Positions 25,428-34,410 of a stretch of 64,000 nt of DNA are shown in pieces. The position numbers were made by a program, and so were the translations under genes. The stretch covers positions 4,371,512 through 4,435,511 of the forward strand of contig NZ_KK073768.1 of NCBI RefSeq assembly GCF_000582685.1. The letters run 5' to 3'. Source of the stretch: [Scytonema hofmanni] UTEX 2349. GTDB lineage: Bacteria > Cyanobacteriota > Cyanobacteriia > Cyanobacteriales > Nostocaceae. Within the stretch, counting starts at the first letter, position 1. Each line of letters begins with the position of its first letter. Under the pieces are notes generated by a model. That model was given only the letters and a program-made list of their open reading frames with translations. It had not been told where the DNA came from and did not search any database.

Positions 25428-27533
25428 ATGGCAAGGCAAATGCTGGGAAACACACTTGTTGGACGATACCAAATTATTAAACATTTGGGAGGTGGTGGAT
25501 TTGGTGAAACTTTTGTTGCTTGTGATACTCAATTACCAGGTTCACCTCAATGTGTTGTCAAAAAACTCAAACCTCAGTCAAAAGACCCGGTATCTTTGCA
25601 AACAGCTAGACGTTTATTCGATACGGAAGCTCAAGTTCTCTATAAGTTGGGTACTCACGATCGCATTCCCCAACTTTTGGCTTACTTTGAGGAAAATGAA
25701 GAATTTTATCTCGTTCAAGAATTTATCGAAGGTCATGATCTTAGTCAAGAGTTAACATCAGAAAAAACTTTCAGTCAAGCGGAAGTTATTTCTCTTTTAG
25801 AAGAAATATTAGAAATATTAGAGTTTGTCCATCAACAAAAGGTCATTCATCGCGATGTCAATCCGCGAAATATACTCAGACGAAAGCTAGATAATAAGTT
25901 AATTTTAATCGACTTTGGAGCAGTTAAAGAAATTACTACTCAAGTAATTAATCTGCAACTTAAAACAAAATCTACAGTTGCTATCGGAACTCCCGGATAT
26001 ATGCCTGGTGAACAAGCTCAAGGTAGTCCAAAATATAGTAGTGATATTTATGCTGTGGGGATAATTGCTATTCAAGCATTAACAGGTTTATCACCTGACC
26101 AAATTGAAAAAGATATAGAAACAAATGAAATTATTTGGCAAAATCATATTTCGGCAATGCCAGATTTAGCAAATTTTATCGATAAAATGGTGCGTTATGA
26201 TTTTCGACAACGCTATGCTTCGGCAACTTTAGCATTACAAACACTCAAAGATTTAAATAAACCACCATCTAAAACAGTTACATTAAGTTTCTCTCCGATA
26301 AAAAATCAAATCAACAAGGTAAAGCAAAAACAAAAAGGTCTATTATTTAAATCTTTAATCGGGTTAAGTTTAATTGGGGTAAGTATTGCAGGTTCTCTAG
26401 CAATTGTTCATAAAATTAACTCTAGAAATGCGATTCAGTTGTATAATCAAGCAAATACGCTTTATGATTTGCAACGCTATCAAGATGCTTTATCTGTGTA
26501 TGAAAAAGCAGTTGATATTAAACCAAAATATGCTCAAGGATGGAATGGTCAAGGAAAAGCGCTGTATGAGTTAAAGCAATATAAAGAAGCTTTGACAGCA
26601 TACGATAAGGCAATTCAAATTAAACCTGATTATTTGGAAGCTTGGAGTGGACGAGGTTTTGTTTTGGAAAAAATGCAGCGTTACAGTGAAGCGATCGCTT
26701 CTTTTGATAAAGCTTTAGAATTAGAAAACAATCACTCAGATATCTGGAATGCTAAAGGTGAAGCTTTAAGTAATTTAGCACAATACGACAATGCTATTAA
26801 AGCTTATGATAAAGCGATTGAATTCAAATCAGATTATTATGAAGCTTGGTATCATAAAGGTTTTGCCTTGCAAAATTTAAAACGATATGAAGAGGCAATT
26901 ACTGCATTCGACAAAGCTGTAGAACTAAAGCCAGATTATTGGCTAGCTTGGTATAATCGCGGCAATGCTCTAGTTAATTTACAACGCTATCAAGATGCGT
27001 TTACATCTTACGATAAAACTGTGCAATATCAACCTAATTATTACCAAGCTTGGTTGTCTAGAGGTAATATGTTGATGAACTTGCAACGGTATCCAGAAGC
27101 AATTGAATCTTTCAATCAAGTGATTAAATATAATCGCAGCAGCCATCAAGCATGGTTTAATCGCGGTTGGGCAATGCATAAAATGCAACGTTATGAAGAT
27201 GCTGTTACAGCTTATAATAAAGCGATAGAAATTAAACGCAACGATTATCAAGCTTGGTACAATCAGGGAAATTCGCTATTTAATTTAAAGAAATACCAAG
27301 AAGCGATCGCATCTTATAATAAGGCAATTCGTTACAAAGCAGATTCTTACGAAACTTGGTATAGTCGAGGCAATGCATTATATAATTTGAAACGATATCA
27401 AGAAGCGATCGCTTCATATGAACAAGCGGTTAAATTTAAGCCAGATTACAAGGAAGCTATAGATGCTCGTAATTTAACTCAAAGTATATTAGAAGCAGAG
27501 AAATCTAAGCTTCCGGTTATTCCTAATTTTTAA
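25428..27533 (+). CDS. serine/threonine protein kinase with C-terminal TPRs
   Basis: About 700 residues. Of the possible starts (GTG 25389, ATG 25428, ATG 25440), those at 25428 or 25440 give the usual MLGNTLVGRYQIIKHLGGGG N-terminus. The kinase domain has GGGGFGETFVA, the ATP Lys in VVKKLK, the catalytic loop HRDVNPRN (Asn where HRDxKP is usual) and the metal-binding DFG in LILIDFGAVKE. One membrane helix follows (LIGLSLIGVSIAGSLAIV), then ten consecutive TPRs of 34 residues (e.g. AWYNRGNALVNLQRYQDA). The kinase is therefore cytoplasmic with the TPR scaffold on the far side of the membrane. The target is unknown. Confidence 0.93.
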   Translation: MARQMLGNTLVGRYQIIKHLGGGGFGETFVACDTQLPGSPQCVVKKLKPQSKDPVSLQTARRLFDTEAQVLYKLGTHDRIPQLLAYFEENEEFYLVQEFIEGHDLSQELTSEKTFSQAEVISLLEEILEILEFVHQQKVIHRDVNPRNILRRKLDNKLILIDFGAVKEITTQVINLQLKTKSTVAIGTPGYMPGEQAQGSPKYSSDIYAVGIIAIQALTGLSPDQIEKDIETNEIIWQNHISAMPDLANFIDKMVRYDFRQRYASATLALQTLKDLNKPPSKTVTLSFSPIKNQINKVKQKQKGLLFKSLIGLSLIGVSIAGSLAIVHKINSRNAIQLYNQANTLYDLQRYQDALSVYEKAVDIKPKYAQGWNGQGKALYELKQYKEALTAYDKAIQIKPDYLEAWSGRGFVLEKMQRYSEAIASFDKALELENNHSDIWNAKGEALSNLAQYDNAIKAYDKAIEFKSDYYEAWYHKGFALQNLKRYEEAITAFDKAVELKPDYWLAWYNRGNALVNLQRYQDAFTSYDKTVQYQPNYYQAWLSRGNMLMNLQRYPEAIESFNQVIKYNRSSHQAWFNRGWAMHKMQRYEDAVTAYNKAIEIKRNDYQAWYNQGNSLFNLKKYQEAIASYNKAIRYKADSYETWYSRGNALYNLKRYQEAIASYEQAVKFKPDYKEAIDARNLTQSILEAEKSKLPVIPNF

Positions 27534-27565
27534 TACAGCAAGAATCAGGATTTGGGAGTTAGGAG

Positions 27566-29341
27566 TTATCCCTTGTCTCCCTTGTCCCCCTTGTCCCCTT
27601 GTCCCCTTGTCCCCCCCTCCCCCACTCCTCTTCGGTGGTTGGCAGCTTGTAATAAAAGAGATTCCGCAAAAGCGATCGCATCATTTGCTGATTTCCCACC
27701 GGCTAGCTGTGCGAGTTCATCGCGGCGGGTGGTATTATTATCTAGGCTGGTAACGCGCACGACTGTACGCACACCGTTATTATCGTTATTATTGATCGTT
27801 TGCTTATCTACGCGAAAATGACGATCTCCCATTGCTGCTACTAAAGGTTGGTGAGTAACACACAATACTTGCTGATGTTGACTGAGTTGATGTAACTTTT
27901 CGGCGATCGCTTGTGCTACTCTCCCAGAAACACCAACATCAATTTCATCAAATACCATCGTTCCCGCACTATCAGCTAGAGAAAAACAAGATTTCAGCGC
28001 TAATAAAAAACGACTCATTTCTCCACCAGAAGCAATTTCTGTTAAAGGTTGCAGCGGTTCTCCCGGATTCGGACTAAACATAAAAGTAATTTTGTCCGCT
28101 CCAACTGCGGTGAAAGTAGTCAGTACTATTTCAACTTTAAACTTTACCTTTTCCATCGCTAAAGGCTTTAGTTCATTTAACAATCGTGATTCTAAAGCTG
28201 CTGCTGCTGTGCGACGTAAATCAGTTAATTGCCCAGAAACTTGAGTCAGCTTTTCTAAACAAACTTTTTCTTGCTGTTCCAGACTTTCGATAGATTGTTC
28301 GCTGTCGTTCAGTTCAGCTAATTCTGATTGGATGCGTTGATAGTAAGCGATCGCTTCGGTGAGTGTCGGTCCATATTTGCGGCAGATTTGCTTCAATTCC
28401 CGAATTCGCTCTTCTACTTCCTCCAATCGTTGGGGATCTGCTTCCAAACCTTCACCATAAGTGTTAATTTGTCGCGCTACTTCTACCACCGCCGTTTGAG
28501 CATCTCTCACCAAATCTAACAGCGATTGTAACTGCGAATCGTATTCTACCATGTGACTTAATGCTACTTCGCTGTCTGCGAGTAAGTCGCCGACAGTTAA
28601 AGCTTCGTTATCGTTTTGGTATAACGCTTGATAAACTTTGTAGCTCATTTGTTGCAATTCAACTACATGATTCAAGCGCTGATGTTCTTGTTCTAACTGT
28701 TCCAATTCATCAGGTTCGCACAAATTTGCCGTTCCCAATTCTTGAACTTGATAAGTTAGTAAATCGAATTGTTGTAAACGTTCCCGTTCAGAAGTGCGGC
28801 GTTTTTCGGTTAGTTGATGCGCCATTTGGTAAGCTGTAAAAGCAGTTGTCACAACTTGACGCTGTTGCATCAACTTTTCCCCACCGTAAAGATCCAACCA
28901 ATCACGCACTTGAGCAGATTGTCCTACTTGTACAGTTTGACCTTGAGCGGTGATTTCCACAAGGCGATCGCGTAAACCTGTCATTAATTGTCGATTTACC
29001 AAAACTCCATTCACACGCGATCGACTGCGGATATTTCCTGATGTCGCAGTGATTTCTCGGCTAATAACTACAGAATTATCATCTATTGAATCAATTTCTT
29101 GTTCGCTCAACCAAGCAGCAAAGGCAGAATTAGAGGCAAAAGTAGCTTCTACCATCGCTCGACTTGTACCAGTGCGAATTAGCCTACTAGAGACTTTACC
29201 CCCTAAAGCTGCATCAATTGCATCCAGGATAATCGACTTTCCCGCGCCAGTTTCACCTGTTAATACATTTAGTCCAGCGCCGAATTCTAATTCTAATTGG
29301 TCAACTAGGGCAAAATTTTCTATTCTGAGGCAGAGCAACAT
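27566..29341 (-). CDS. recN: DNA repair protein RecN
   Basis: SMC-like ATPase for double-strand break repair. 591 residues from ATG 29341, chosen because MLLCLRIENFALVDQLELEF is the family start. Walker A is GETGAGKS, followed by LDAIDAALGG; a long coiled coil fills the middle; the signature is SGGEMSRFLLALK and Walker B is MVFDEIDVGVSG. The family normally ends near AFAESLLLQAA; here about 20 residues more (ending DKGDKGDKG) are read from a C-rich minisatellite at 27566-27625. The tail is probably tolerated and functionally irrelevant. The start lies only about 70 bp from the IS607-type element. Confidence 0.95.
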   Translation of the reverse strand: MLLCLRIENFALVDQLELEFGAGLNVLTGETGAGKSIILDAIDAALGGKVSSRLIRTGTSRAMVEATFASNSAFAAWLSEQEIDSIDDNSVVISREITATSGNIRSRSRVNGVLVNRQLMTGLRDRLVEITAQGQTVQVGQSAQVRDWLDLYGGEKLMQQRQVVTTAFTAYQMAHQLTEKRRTSERERLQQFDLLTYQVQELGTANLCEPDELEQLEQEHQRLNHVVELQQMSYKVYQALYQNDNEALTVGDLLADSEVALSHMVEYDSQLQSLLDLVRDAQTAVVEVARQINTYGEGLEADPQRLEEVEERIRELKQICRKYGPTLTEAIAYYQRIQSELAELNDSEQSIESLEQQEKVCLEKLTQVSGQLTDLRRTAAAALESRLLNELKPLAMEKVKFKVEIVLTTFTAVGADKITFMFSPNPGEPLQPLTEIASGGEMSRFLLALKSCFSLADSAGTMVFDEIDVGVSGRVAQAIAEKLHQLSQHQQVLCVTHQPLVAAMGDRHFRVDKQTINNNDNNGVRTVVRVTSLDNNTTRRDELAQLAGGKSANDAIAFAESLLLQAANHRRGVGEGGTRGQGDKGDKGDKG

Positions 29342-29409
29342 GAAACCAATTTCTCCGTTAAGGGATACACAAGTAACGTAGTCAACCGAAGTCAAACAGC
29401 GTTAATTGC

Positions 29410-30876
29410 TCATAGTTCGCTCTCTGATTGACCTAAACGAGTGCGTTGTCTTTTAGGTTCTAGAGTCTGGGGTTTATCCGTACCCGTTATCGCTTCAAAC
29501 ACTTCATCCCTACATGGGATGAAGGTGTCCAAAAACTTCTGAGTTCGATCTTGTAAGATCACCTTAACACTTGAATGTTTAAGGTAACGGGGGATTTCAA
29601 CGTCCCCCATCCTTACTAGAATGTTGTCAGCAGCGTTAGTATCCGAGTGCATAACGACCCCATCATGTCCGGTAAACTTGTCTCCAGACCTGGTTCCCGT
29701 TAAGGTTCCAAATCTAGAATCAAGTTGTGACGTATATGCACAATTGACACTCTTTACCGTGCAACCTACACGGGTTGAAACTTGTTTGAGAGCATCCACA
29801 ACTATCCCCTTGCACCATGAACAGACGTTTCTCTTCATGCGCTTTTTCATGGGCTTTTTGCTTTTTATTTGCTCAGTTAAATCTTCATAAGCCACTGTAA
29901 TTGCGTTTAACATTAACGCATGAGTAGCTGTAAATACAATGGTTTTGATTTGTCCTTTAAAGGAATTCTCACGGGCTATCCACTTTATTTTTCCGAGATT
30001 ATTGCGCTTAATTCGGTCGGCGCGTGCAGAGTCTCCTTTTAAAGTTGCTTTGTTTGCAACTGCCAACAACTTATTACGTTTGATGAGTTTTTCAGTTCGA
30101 TAATCAGTTTCTTTTGTTTGGATTGCGCCGAAGTTTTTACCTAAAAATCTCGCGCCATCATTTGATGATGTTGTGTAAACTTCGGTGTATCCTCGGTCGC
30201 AACCAATAACAAGACCTTCTGTCTTTTTATCGGCTTTTTGAATATCGGTTGTATAGTGAATTTCCCATCTGCCTGACCGCTTAATTAGGCGTAGCTGGCA
30301 TTTAACTTTGTGTGGCAGGGTTGTAGGAAGTTTAAGGGTTTTACCATTAACCAATCCCCCAAACTTAAGCCAGACTACATCCCTGCTATCAGTTTGAGTA
30401 TCAAAAGCTTTAAGAACTATTTGGTTGGCGACTTTCGTGTGTCCACGATACCAAAATCGTCTAACCAGCGTACAAAGTAAGGGGTGATTCAACCATTCAC
30501 GACTTTCTAAGGTGAGTTGTAATAGTTCTTTTTTAGCTTGAAATGATTGGTAAGACTGCCCCAGCGCATTCATCACTTTTTCTACGCAGGCAGCTTGAAC
30601 TAAATGAATATCGTCAATGACATCGTAAAGTGTTGCCTCCCAAAGTTTCGCGGGTAGCTGATACTTGTATGAGCAACCCCTTAATTGCTTGTCAATGTCA
30701 AATTTTGATATTCCCCAAGCCTTGAGTGAACCGAATTCGTTCCACAAATCAGAGCGTAGTTTACCGAGCCGAAACGCAATAGTATCAAGTTCTTTTTCCT
30801 TCCATTTGTTTAACTTTGCAGTGCCAAGAATAGCTATTCTTGTTACCGTTACTTGACCTTTCAATTTACGCTTCAT
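29410..30876 (-). CDS. tnpB: TnpB-family RNA-guided nuclease-like transposon protein
   Basis: 488 residues, no internal stop. The RuvC catalytic acids expected of TnpB are present: Asp in VIGCDRGYTEV, Glu in VAYEDLTEQ and Asp in HSDTNAADN. The zinc-finger insert usually seen before the last Asp (two CxxC pairs) is missing most of its cysteines here: only CSWC and a lone Cys (VNCAYTSQLDSRFG) are visible. TnpB proteins are RNA-guided DNA nucleases encoded by IS200/605 and IS607 elements. The neighbouring tnpA remnant is of IS607 type. Confidence 0.88.
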   Translation of the reverse strand: MKRKLKGQVTVTRIAILGTAKLNKWKEKELDTIAFRLGKLRSDLWNEFGSLKAWGISKFDIDKQLRGCSYKYQLPAKLWEATLYDVIDDIHLVQAACVEKVMNALGQSYQSFQAKKELLQLTLESREWLNHPLLCTLVRRFWYRGHTKVANQIVLKAFDTQTDSRDVVWLKFGGLVNGKTLKLPTTLPHKVKCQLRLIKRSGRWEIHYTTDIQKADKKTEGLVIGCDRGYTEVYTTSSNDGARFLGKNFGAIQTKETDYRTEKLIKRNKLLAVANKATLKGDSARADRIKRNNLGKIKWIARENSFKGQIKTIVFTATHALMLNAITVAYEDLTEQIKSKKPMKKRMKRNVCSWCKGIVVDALKQVSTRVGCTVKSVNCAYTSQLDSRFGTLTGTRSGDKFTGHDGVVMHSDTNAADNILVRMGDVEIPRYLKHSSVKVILQDRTQKFLDTFIPCRDEVFEAITGTDKPQTLEPKRQRTRLGQSESEL

Positions 30877-30908
30877 AGTCTCGACTCACTACGTTTTCTT
30901 GATTATAC

Positions 30909-31245
30909 TCACATTGACTCACACTGACTACGAGTTAGTTCTTGAACATCAGAAATGTTTTGTTCTTCTTCAATCTTCTTTTTGTAAGCGCGAAGGAAGT
31001 AGAGCTTGGAACTAAAACAATGCATAATCGCCATAAAATCTTGCATCAATTCTTCATGGGGAGAAAGCTTGGCGTTATTAACCACGGTGATTTTGCAATG
31101 ATGAAGATTGCAGAACCATTCCACAAATTCAAATCCAAAACGGCAAAGTCTGTCCTTGTGTCCCACTACGATTTCAGATATTTCCTTATTTGAGACTTGA
31201 GTCATTAATTTGATACAGTTTTTCCGTTTCCAGTTCATCCTACTG
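30909..31245 (-). pseudogene. truncated IS607 serine recombinase (tnpA remnant)
   Basis: The reading SNKEISEIVVGHKDRLCRFG then FEFVEWFCNLHHCKITVVNN and SPHEELMQDFMAIMHCFSSK matches the C-terminal half of IS607-type serine recombinases. The N-terminal MerR-like DNA-binding region and the catalytic Ser are missing. Upstream the frame runs straight into a heptamer repeat (GGGCAAT units) that supplies spurious Met codons. It is upstream of tnpB on the same strand with a 32-bp gap. Not functional. Confidence 0.8.
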
Positions 31246-31287
31246 GCAGACGCCGGATTTTCTAAATTTAAGAGACACTTAATAGAA

Positions 31288-31354
31288 GGGCATTGGGCAA
31301 TGGGCATTGGGCATTGGGCAATGTGCATTGGGCAATGGGCAATGGGCAATGGGC
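31288..31354. repeat. heptameric repeat GGGCATT/GGGCAAT
   Basis: About nine copies of the 7-base unit. It coincides with the point where the tnpA remnant loses its 5' half, so it may mark a recombination junction. A related inverted run (CCATGCCCCATG) follows at about 31420-31442. Confidence 0.85.
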
Positions 31355-31547
31355 ACGCTTGCAGTCAGAATTAAAGAAGTTCAATAAAGCAAGTGCGTGA
31401 ATAAATACAATTCTTTCCATGCCCCATGCCCCATGTCCCATGCCCACCTACTTAGTTTAATTTGTCTTTGATGTGAATTTACAAGACTCGCCTGTAATAA
31501 ATTGTTACAATACTTAACGTGGACGTATCGACCTGGTGGCAAACTTC

Positions 31548-33530
31548 ATGAGTGCTAAGACAATTTCCCCAACTGACCAACCGATTGATGTTGAAGTGGT
31601 TTCTATTGATGGAGCTATAGTTCCTGTGGTGACACCAAGCGTACCTCAGATAGCCAAGGCACCAGAACAAAAACCCGAATTGCGTTACGATCCTTTAGCC
31701 CTTGCCGCATATTATAAAAAACGACCCCTGCAAGTTTTGCGTCGTATTTTCACAGTTTTGACACCGAGTTTATCCTTTGCTTTTGGTTTGTGGTTGGACA
31801 GCAAACGGGGAGTTGTCGTCAAAAATGACCCGCGTCGTGCGAGTCAGTTACGAGAATTGCTGACAGGATTGGGACCCGCTTACATTAAAATTGGGCAAGC
31901 TTTATCTACCAGACCGGATTTAGTTCCCCCTGTATACTTAGAAGAATTAACCAAACTACAAGACCAGTTACCAGCATTTCCCAATGAAATCGCGTATCAA
32001 TTTATTCAAGAAGAATTAGGAGCGCTTCCAGAAGAGATTTACTCGGAACTTTCCCCCGAACCAATTGCCGCAGCTTCTTTGGGACAAGTTTACAAAGGTA
32101 AGTTGAGAAGTACTGGTGAGGAAGTTGCAGTTAAAGTCCAACGTCCCGACTTACGCGAAGGTATAACAATTGACTTGTATATTTTACGTCGCCTTGCGGG
32201 GTGGGCGCAAAGAACCTTTAAAAGGGTGCGAAGTGACCTTGTAGGGATTCTAGATGAATTAGGCGATCGCATCTTTGAAGAGATGGACTACATCCACGAA
32301 GGACAAAACGCGGAGCGATTTTTTCAGTTATACGGTCACATGAAAGACGTTTATGTACCGAATATTTACTGGGAATATACAAACCGCCGCGTTTTGACGA
32401 TGGAGTGGATTAACGGCACAAAATTAACTAATACAGCAGAAATTCGCGCCCAAGGCATCGATGCGCGTTATCTAATTGAAGTGGGTGTGCAGTGTTCATT
32501 GCGACAATTATTAGAACATGGATTTTTCCATGCCGACCCGCACCCAGGTAACTTGTTAGCCACAACCGATGGTAAACTAGCTTATCTTGACTTTGGGATG
32601 ATGAGCGAGATTCAACCGCTGCAAAGATATGGTTTAATTGAAGCGATCGTTCACGTTGTCAACCGCGATTTTGAAGGTTTAGCCAAAGATTACGTCAAGT
32701 TAGATTTCTTATCACCAGAAACCGACTTAACCCCAATTATTCCCGCTTTTGCCAGAGTATTTGCCAATGCCGAAGGTGCTAGCGTTGCTGACCTCAACAT
32801 CAAAAGCATCACCGATGAATTATCAGCTTTGATGTATGAGTATCCTTTCCGCGTTCCACCTTATTACGCTTTGATTATCCGTTCATTGGTAACGCTCGAA
32901 GGAATTGCTATCTTTATAGATCCAAATTTCAAAGTCCTTAGCGAAGCTTATCCTTACGTTTCCAAACGCTTATTAACCGACCCAGCACCACAATTAAGAG
33001 CATCTTTGCAAGATTTACTTTTTAAAGAAGGTACATTCCGCTGGAACCGTTTAGAAAACCTCTTAAAAAATGCCCGTAACAATCAAGATTATGACTTGAA
33101 TGTGGTTTTGAATCAAGCATTAGAGTTTCTATCTTCCGATAGAGGCGCTTTTATTAGAAATCGGGTTGTAGATGAAGTTGTGAAAGGAGTCGATGCTTTA
33201 GGTAAAAACGCTTTGCATAATTTCACATATTTGTTGCGGGAAAGAGTCGGTTTAACAGCAATCAACGAAACTCCCTCAGCATCAGTTGAACAGCAACAAA
33301 CCTTAGAGCATATCAAACGTATTTTTAATATTCTCCAAGAAACCCGTGGCTTTGATCCAGCGCAACTTGTTCCCCAACTTGCACAATTAATAGTAAATCC
33401 TGGAGTGCAGCGTTTGGGTCAGCAAGTTACCAGTCTCTTAATCCAAAAAGCCATCGCAAGACTGATTCGGGAATTTTTAGCCCCCGAAGAAGTTGTTGTG
33501 AATCCTACTCAACCAAAACTACCTGCTTAA
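31548..33530 (+). CDS. ABC1/UbiB/AarF family atypical kinase
   Basis: 660 residues from ATG 31548 (a GTG lies 12 bases upstream). It carries the family signatures: the KxGQ motif in YIKIGQALSTRPDLVP, the Ala-rich loop AAASLGQVYKG replacing a P-loop, ATP Lys in VAVKVQRP, HADPHPGNLL and DFGMMSEI. Two helices are possible near the C-terminus. Family members support prenylquinone biosynthesis or homeostasis (plastoquinone, tocopherol) at membranes. Length is normal for the cyanobacterial group. A hairpin element follows directly after the stop. Confidence 0.93.
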   Translation: MSAKTISPTDQPIDVEVVSIDGAIVPVVTPSVPQIAKAPEQKPELRYDPLALAAYYKKRPLQVLRRIFTVLTPSLSFAFGLWLDSKRGVVVKNDPRRASQLRELLTGLGPAYIKIGQALSTRPDLVPPVYLEELTKLQDQLPAFPNEIAYQFIQEELGALPEEIYSELSPEPIAAASLGQVYKGKLRSTGEEVAVKVQRPDLREGITIDLYILRRLAGWAQRTFKRVRSDLVGILDELGDRIFEEMDYIHEGQNAERFFQLYGHMKDVYVPNIYWEYTNRRVLTMEWINGTKLTNTAEIRAQGIDARYLIEVGVQCSLRQLLEHGFFHADPHPGNLLATTDGKLAYLDFGMMSEIQPLQRYGLIEAIVHVVNRDFEGLAKDYVKLDFLSPETDLTPIIPAFARVFANAEGASVADLNIKSITDELSALMYEYPFRVPPYYALIIRSLVTLEGIAIFIDPNFKVLSEAYPYVSKRLLTDPAPQLRASLQDLLFKEGTFRWNRLENLLKNARNNQDYDLNVVLNQALEFLSSDRGAFIRNRVVDEVVKGVDALGKNALHNFTYLLRERVGLTAINETPSASVEQQQTLEHIKRIFNILQETRGFDPAQLVPQLAQLIVNPGVQRLGQQVTSLLIQKAIARLIREFLAPEEVVVNPTQPKLPA

Positions 33531-33533
33531 CCC

Positions 33534-33620
33534 GTAGTAAGCGCTTCAGCGCTTTATATTAGGGAATTTTTAGCCCCCGAAGAAGTTAGTAAGCACTTTA
33601 AGCGCTGAAGCGCTTACTAC
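33534..33620. repeat. hairpin element with 21-bp perfect inverted ends and copied flank
   Basis: Ends GTAGTAAGCGCTTCAGCGCT and AGCGCTGAAGCGCTTACTAC are perfect complements. The loop contains GGGAATTTTTAGCCCCCGAA, an exact copy of the last codons of the preceding kinase gene (about 33471-33496). A relative with the same AGCGCTTCAGCGCT core is at 52586-52719. Confidence 0.85.
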
Positions 33621-33634
33621 ACTAAGATAATAAA

Positions 33635-34174
33635 ATGGATGCTAACACACGCTTACAGATAATTTTAGCTGATTCGCCTGTTGGTATTGTATTGAGTGCG
33701 ATCGCGCAAAGCAATCTTCCCAACTGGTGGTTAGCAGGTGGTGCAGTACGAAATACCGTTTGGCGTCATATTTTCGGCGAAGAATGTAAGTTAGTTATTA
33801 ACGACTTTGATATTGCCTTCTTTGATCAACACGGAAATCGTTCTCAAGAACTAGCAGCAAAAACAGCTTTGACAAATCAATTTCCTGAGTACAAATTTGA
33901 TGTCAAAAATCAAGCTAGTTTCGCTCATTGGCGTCCCGGTCGTCAAACCTTTAATAGTACAGAAGATGGCATTACGAATTGGCTCCACACAGCCACTGCT
34001 GTAGGCGTGAAGCTAGATGCAGAGGGAAAATGGCAATTTTTCACCCCCTACGGCTTAGATGATTTATTTGGCGGCATTATTCGCCCGACACCAGCACATA
34101 TTGATAATCCAGATGCAGAACAAAAAGCATCTGGATTTCTGCAAAAGTGTCCTTGCTTGCGTTTGGCTATTTAG
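33635..34174 (+). CDS. nucleotidyltransferase family protein (DUF925 type)
   Basis: 179 residues with the pol-beta-like pattern WWLAGGAVRNTVW (the GG motif) and VINDFDIAFFD, where the Asp pair would bind metal. Later motifs NGITNWLHTATAVGVK (as DGITNWLHTATAVG) and PYGLDDLFGGIIRPTP fit the DUF925/NTP_transf_6 family. Substrate unknown. The last residues (LQKCPCLRLAI) look slightly shorter than usual but no frameshift is visible. It starts 15 bp after the hairpin element. Confidence 0.87.
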   Translation: MDANTRLQIILADSPVGIVLSAIAQSNLPNWWLAGGAVRNTVWRHIFGEECKLVINDFDIAFFDQHGNRSQELAAKTALTNQFPEYKFDVKNQASFAHWRPGRQTFNSTEDGITNWLHTATAVGVKLDAEGKWQFFTPYGLDDLFGGIIRPTPAHIDNPDAEQKASGFLQKCPCLRLAI

Positions 34175-34410
34175 CTAGTAGTGCGTCAAGGACTAATTGA
34201 CGCATAGATTTTCTGTAGAGACGGCGATTTATCGCGTCTCTCTAAGGGTTAAAATGATAAGCCCTGACGATTAAAATCGCACGCCAGGTGCTTCAACGCG
34301 GGGAACCCGCGCAACGCACTGGCTTGGCTATACAAACAAAGTCCGCCTACGCGGACTAACCTGGAAATAGGGTTTCAAATTTTATCTGGCAAGAGTAATA
34401 AAATAGCGTG
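34175..34410. other. spacer with palindrome and MITE remnant
   Basis: It holds a GTAGAGACGGCGATTTATCG palindrome (34215-34243) and a relic of the family-A MITE hairpin (ACAAAGTCCGCCTACGCGGA, near 34338). I see no gene. Confidence 0.6.

Larger units (their letters stand above)
29410..31245. mobile_element. IS607-type insertion sequence with decayed tnpA
   Basis: An IS607-like arrangement of serine recombinase fragment then TnpB, both on the minus strand. Its ends are not visible as inverted repeats, which fits the family, since IS607 elements lack them; boundaries are therefore approximate. With tnpA truncated it should not move on its own. A guide (omega) RNA would be expected over the 3' end of tnpB, around 29345-29450, next to recN. 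Confidence 0.75.

Noticed and set aside
29410..30876. Possible Cas12-type effector or CAST component
   Set aside because: Size (488 residues), RuvC layout and the adjacent IS607 recombinase relic fit TnpB; there is no Tn7-like gene or CRISPR array.
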